Below are positions 31,133 to 33,998 of a stretch of 33,998 bases of DNA, one piece after another. A model generated the notes under the pieces. That model worked only from the letters and a program-made list of their open reading frames with translations, made no database searches and was not told the origin of the DNA. The position numbers and the translations under genes are program-made. How positions within the stretch are numbered: position 1 is the first letter of the stretch; every line of letters starts with the position of its first letter. The DNA is from Blakeslea trispora (lineage: Eukaryota > Mucoromycota > Mucoromycetes > Mucorales > Choanephoraceae), in the NCBI GenBank assembly GCA_025331445.1, contig JAIWNE010000199.1, positions 1 through 33,998 of the forward strand, written 5' to 3'.

Positions 31133-31190
31133 ATTTTATCCTAGACTCAAATGCTGAGTTTTTTGAAACCCCTCTGCGCTGTGGTGTACA

Positions 31191-31608
31191 AGATGCGTCA
31201 ATACTTCTAATCTCTCATCCCTCCGCCATCAATTTGGCTGTTCCTTGCCACCAACCTTTTAATTGTTACATCACTTTTAACAATTATTCTCAACAAATTC
31301 TCATCTGAAACTATTCCTTCGACACATTGTTATCAACAATTTATTTAGAACATTCAACTATCAACTTCGACAAATGTTATCGACAAATTATTTACAATTC
31401 TCAATGTTCCCAGATCAGTACTTCAACAATATTCGACAACTGATCCATCTCAATTCAACTTACTTCAATGAATCAATTTCAGCTATCAATTTATTTTACG
31501 ATGGTACTTCAAGACCCTATATTTTTCAAGACTCTTGGTGCAAGACTGACTCTTACTTGAATCCTTTTGACGATCATGGGTCATGATCTTCTTCCAACCC
31601 GGAGGAGA
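31191..31608 (+). mobile_element. 3' internal remnant of an LTR retrotransposon (with dispersed repeat copy 2)
   Basis: 31191-31390 repeats 24755-24960. The following AT-rich stretch ends in a short ORF (DPFDDHGS-like ending, stop about 31586) and a purine tract GGAGGAGA directly before TGTTACG. This has the layout of an element's 3' end. No RT or integrase remains. Confidence 0.4.
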
Positions 31609-31928
31609 TGTTACGCACAGGAATTTTCCTAGTACTCAAGTATTTTATGACTTCTTTTCGCTGCTTTGAATCCAACTCTGTATTTCCTATTTGGTATTTT
31701 ACTCATTTGACAGCTCCTCTTGATCACTTATTACACAATAACCTTATTAGAATCCTCTCTGACTTTCCATATCATAATGAATAGAACTTTTAGACATGTA
31801 TTAATAATCCATACATGATGACTCATTAACTTGACTGTTAAAATTATTAGTTTGCAAGTCCAACATGACTTCTTTTAGAATAGTATATAAACTCTTTAAT
31901 CTTCTCTTATTAATAAACTCAACTTACA
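31609..31928 (+). repeat. Putative LTR (about 320 bp)
   Basis: Starts TGTTACG right after a polypurine tract and ends ..AACTTACA, giving TGT..ACA termini. It contains TATATAAA (31884-31891) and AATAAA (about 31914), placed as in an LTR promoter and poly(A) region. A longer version ending at ACTTACA (32263) is also possible. No second copy is in the window, so the borders are unproven. Confidence 0.4.
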
Positions 31929-32277
31929 TTTCTCTTATTTACTTTACGCTTGGTTGTAGTTTGACATATTCACTACCTAAATCCACATATTGTTATTAGT
32001 TCCCTTGATACTTATTACAGATCATTGTATTCATTTGTTACATCTCTTCTTTTTTATTACTTTATTCTCTTTACTTTACTTATATCTCTAGTCGGACGAC
32101 TTAAAACCTGGTGCTCATTACTTATAACCTTGCTGCCTGATTGCTCTGTTATATCTATTTGTTCTCTTTCTCAAGTTACTGCAAAAACTATCCTTTGTCC
32201 TGTAACACTAACTTTTGCTTTCAAACATTGGTGAATATTAATTCAAAAGATTTACGACTTACATGTTAAAAGTAAAA

Positions 32278-32350
32278 AGCCCAACGTGGGGGTCGAACCC
32301 ACAACCTTGAGATTAAGAGTCTCACGCTCTACCGATTGAGCTAGCTAGGC
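32278..32350 (-). tRNA. tRNA-Lys (anticodon CTT)
   Basis: The minus strand folds into a full cloverleaf: acceptor GCCTAGC with GTTGGGC (two G-U pairs); D stem GCTC/GAGC with loop AATCGGTA; anticodon stem TGAGA/TCTCA with loop CTCTTAA (anticodon CTT); T arm GTGGG-TTCGACC-CCCAC. A and B box promoters are intact (TAGCTCAATCGG and GGTTCGACCC), and T5 follows as the Pol III terminator. There is no intron. The base at the discriminator position reads U, which is unusual for Lys. Confidence 0.95.
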
Positions 32351-32353
32351 GGT

Positions 32354-32385
32354 TCTCTTTGTGTCGTCTTAATATTTTGTTATGT
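32354..32385 (-). pseudogene. Basic-tail family remnant B' beside the tRNA
   Basis: About 30 bp (minus) match the upstream edge of copy B at about 32917-32942, including an N/Y-I-K-T-T run. A TAA stands where copy B has CAA. The remnant is cut off 4 bp from the tRNA 5' end, so the array's left edge is the tRNA gene itself. Confidence 0.4.
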
Positions 32386-32460
32386 GTTATAAACGCGGTC
32401 ACGTGACTAAATTAGAGCTTTTGAGCCAATAAGATCACTGGAAAAGCTTGACGTAGTCAA

Positions 32461-32596
32461 CTGTATTTTGATAATAAGTCTTTGATCTTTATTTATTTTC
32501 TTATTTATCTTTTACCTGTATTTTGATAATAAGTCTTTGATCTTTATTTATTTTCTTATTTATCTTTTACCTGTATTTTGATAATAAGTCTTTGAT
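32461..32596 (+). repeat. 55-bp tandem repeat, about 2.5 copies
   Basis: Units 32461-32515 and 32516-32570 are identical as read, and the first 26 bp repeat again to 32596. They lie in the 3' flank of copy B. The equivalent place in the next unit (about 33008-33030) has a single copy. Confidence 0.95.
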
Positions 32597-32695
32597 AAAG
32601 AGCTTACAATTATCCAAAATACGGTCTTTTATACTTTTCTATTCTATACTAAATATCTATACTATTTCAAATAAAGCAACAATCAATTACACGCT

Positions 32696-32959
32696 TCAAC
32701 TTGATTGATCCTTATGTCTTGACGAATGTAATAACGAGCTGACTTTCGCTAAAGGCAACTTCCTTATACGTAACGAGTTTAGTTTGATCTTCTTTCTTCT
32801 TTTGTTCAATATTTGAGGTTTAAACCTTCTCTTATTTGGATTATACAAATGCGGAAGGTTGTATTCAACCTCGATTGGCTGTTTACGCTTGTCAGTACTA
32901 GTATTGGTGACATTTGTCGTCTTAATATATTCTTGTGTTTTATAAACGCGGTCACGTGA
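32696..32959 (-). CDS. Basic-tail family ORF, copy B (no ATG; last exon or fragment)
   Basis: Open minus-strand frame of 87 codons, ending TGA 32696-32698. Landmarks: YKTQEYIKTT, a Thr/Asn-rich linker, KQPIEVEYNLP, NPNKRRFKPQILNKRRKK, and RIRKLPLAKVSS. It is strongly similar to copy C, with most changes conservative, and it shares the x-F-K-P and K-R-R core with A, D and E. There is no start codon, so it is either a 3' exon or a truncated copy. Function unknown; the dense Lys/Arg core suggests nucleic-acid contact or nuclear targeting (inference). Confidence 0.45.
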   Translation of the reverse strand, partial: SRDRVYKTQEYIKTTNVTNTSTDKRKQPIEVEYNLPHLYNPNKRRFKPQILNKRRKKIKLNSLRIRKLPLAKVSSLLHSSRHKDQSS

Positions 32960-33130
32960 CTAGAGTTAAGCTTTTGAGCCAATCAGATTACTGGAAAAGC
33001 TTGACGTAGTCTGTATTTTGATATTATAAGTCTTTAATAAAGAACTCATAATTATCTAAAATACGGTCTTTTTATATCTTTTCTATTCTATACTAAATAT
33101 CTATACTATTACAAATAAAGTAGGAAGTAA

Positions 33131-33394
33131 TTATATACTTCTATCTGATTGATCCTTGTTCTTAGGCGAATACAATGAGGAGCTGACTTTTACTAAAGGC
33201 AACTTCCTTATGCGTAACAAGTTCAGCCTAACCTTCTTTCTTCTTTTGTGGAGTATCTGAGGTTTAAACCTTCGTTTGCTTGGGTTGTATCTTTGAGGAA
33301 GGTTGTACTCAATCTCAATTGGTTGTTTTGGCTTATTAACCTCAATATCAGCGACATCTTTGTCAGTCTTGAAATAATACTTGTGCTTGTAGAT
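33131..33394 (-). CDS. Basic-tail family ORF, copy C (no ATG; last exon or fragment)
   Basis: Open minus-strand frame of 87 codons, ending TAA 33131-33133. Landmarks: YKHKYYFKTDKDV, KQPIEIEYNLP, NPSKRRFKPQILHKRRKK, and RIRKLPLVKVSS. It is the tandem neighbour of copy B. The two units align from about 32362 to 32916 and from about 32917 to 33361 and differ in length by 110 bp. The K-D-V element lines up with K-D-V-R-P in copy D, linking the two subfamilies. The protein pattern is better kept than the flanks, which suggests past selection on coding. Confidence 0.45.
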   Translation of the reverse strand: MYKHKYYFKTDKDVADIEVNKPKQPIEIEYNLPQRYNPSKRRFKPQILHKRRKKVRLNLLRIRKLPLVKVSSSLYSPKNKDQSDRSI

Positions 33395-33595
33395 TCAACT
33401 CTCAGTGGTTAATCTAGATAAAAGGTACAATAGAATTTTAACAGTAATGAGAAGATAAGTTTTATTCATAATTTCAAGTTGGGATATTTATACAATTTCT
33501 AAGATGATAATAACTATACTAAATAAGTGCATATGATATAATTTACATGGCAATTGAATTAGTCTAAAGTAAGAGGATCTAAAGAAGTACATTTC

Positions 33596-33847
33596 TTAAA
33601 GAAGCATAATCAAATTAGCACGGTCTTTACGTCTTTTGTTTGACGTAATTGGCTTGAACTTCCTTTTACGTTTGGTTTCCTTTTTTAGACGAATCTCTAA
33701 TTCTACTGGAATGTCCGACATGTCTACTTCAGCTTCCTGTTCTTGATTCTTGTCTTCTTCTATAGCTACATCTTCTGCTATCTCGTCTATTGCTTCATCA
33801 ACTATAATTGGCCTGACATCTTTTGAGATGAAGTATAGTGATGACAT
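33596..33847 (-). CDS. Basic-tail family ORF, copy D (83 aa)
   Basis: The only copy with an in-frame ATG (33847); it ends at 33596. Layout: SKDVRPI, a long acidic linker (about residues 18-42), DIPVELEIRLKKE, then KRKRKFKPITSNKRRK, and a short hydrophobic end. It is close to copy A over at least 480 bp including flanks. The frame is open for about ten codons before the ATG, so the ATG may not be the real start, and the window ends before any 5' exon could be seen. Upstream (about 33870-33930) a CAATGGACAAG motif is repeated. Function unknown. Confidence 0.5.
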   Translation of the reverse strand: MSSLYFISKDVRPIIVDEAIDEIAEDVAIEEDKNQEQEAEVDMSDIPVELEIRLKKETKRKRKFKPITSNKRRKDRANLIMLL

Positions 33848-33998
33848 CGGCTCAAAAAGCAGTACAAGCCACTACACCTAATGGTTGTCCAATGCACAAT
33901 GGACAAGTGCAATGGACAAGATGTCCAATATATCCAAATTTACAACTTTCGATTTTGCTTATGAAACTTGCTATGTTTTAAGCTGGAAATGTTGAGGG

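Noticed and set aside
1..33998. CRISPR array, operons or bacterial promoters
   Set aside because: No regularly spaced identical repeats with unique spacers; gene structure is eukaryotic with spliceosomal introns.

Overview
The window looks like an AT-rich, repeat-dense stretch of nuclear DNA from an early-diverging filamentous fungus. Mucoromycota is the best guess. The reasons are short spliceosomal introns of 50-95 nt with GTAAGT/GTATGT-like donors, TATA boxes close to ATGs, and a mix of piggyBac, CMC-type and Ty3/Gypsy transposons. This assignment is inference; no taxonomic marker other than one tRNA gene is present.

Layout. 1-480: the 3' part of a small basic-tailed gene (copy A) on the minus strand. 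661-3230: a complete piggyBac DNA transposon with TTAA target duplications, 13-bp terminal inverted repeats, subterminal 17-bp repeats and a transposase that reads without interruption across four exons. 3231-4742: A-rich low-complexity DNA. 4743-9290: two tail-to-tail genes, a CMC/Tnp2-like transposase (+, three 5' introns) and a multi-exon gene of unknown function (-) that may be its partner. 9350-13140: mostly non-coding DNA with minisatellites and GC-rich hairpins. 13178-13399: another copy (E) of the basic-tail family. 13560-17104: a 5'-truncated, decayed Ty3/Gypsy element. 17141-23686: a structurally complete Ty3/Gypsy element with 317-bp LTRs, inserted just after the older one. 23726-24626: a small gene with TATA box and poly(A) signal but three in-frame stops. 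24627-31190: a gene-poor AT-rich desert. 31191-31928: the tail of another LTR element with one LTR. 32278-32350: tRNA-Lys(CTT). 32354-33998: a tandem array of basic-tail family units (B', B, C, D).

How it fits together. Almost everything is mobile or decayed. Three observations stand out. (1) The piggyBac element looks intact enough to be active. (2) A family of small minus-strand ORF ends sharing a (K/R)-x-F-K-P basic core occurs at both ends of the window and once in the middle, with a tandem array at the right end. (3) The young LTR element (two LTR differences in 317 bp) and the neighbouring small gene carry many in-frame stops, each one transition away from a Gln, Trp or Arg codon, with few indels. 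That suggests a cytosine-directed mutational process or spread from an already dead master copy.
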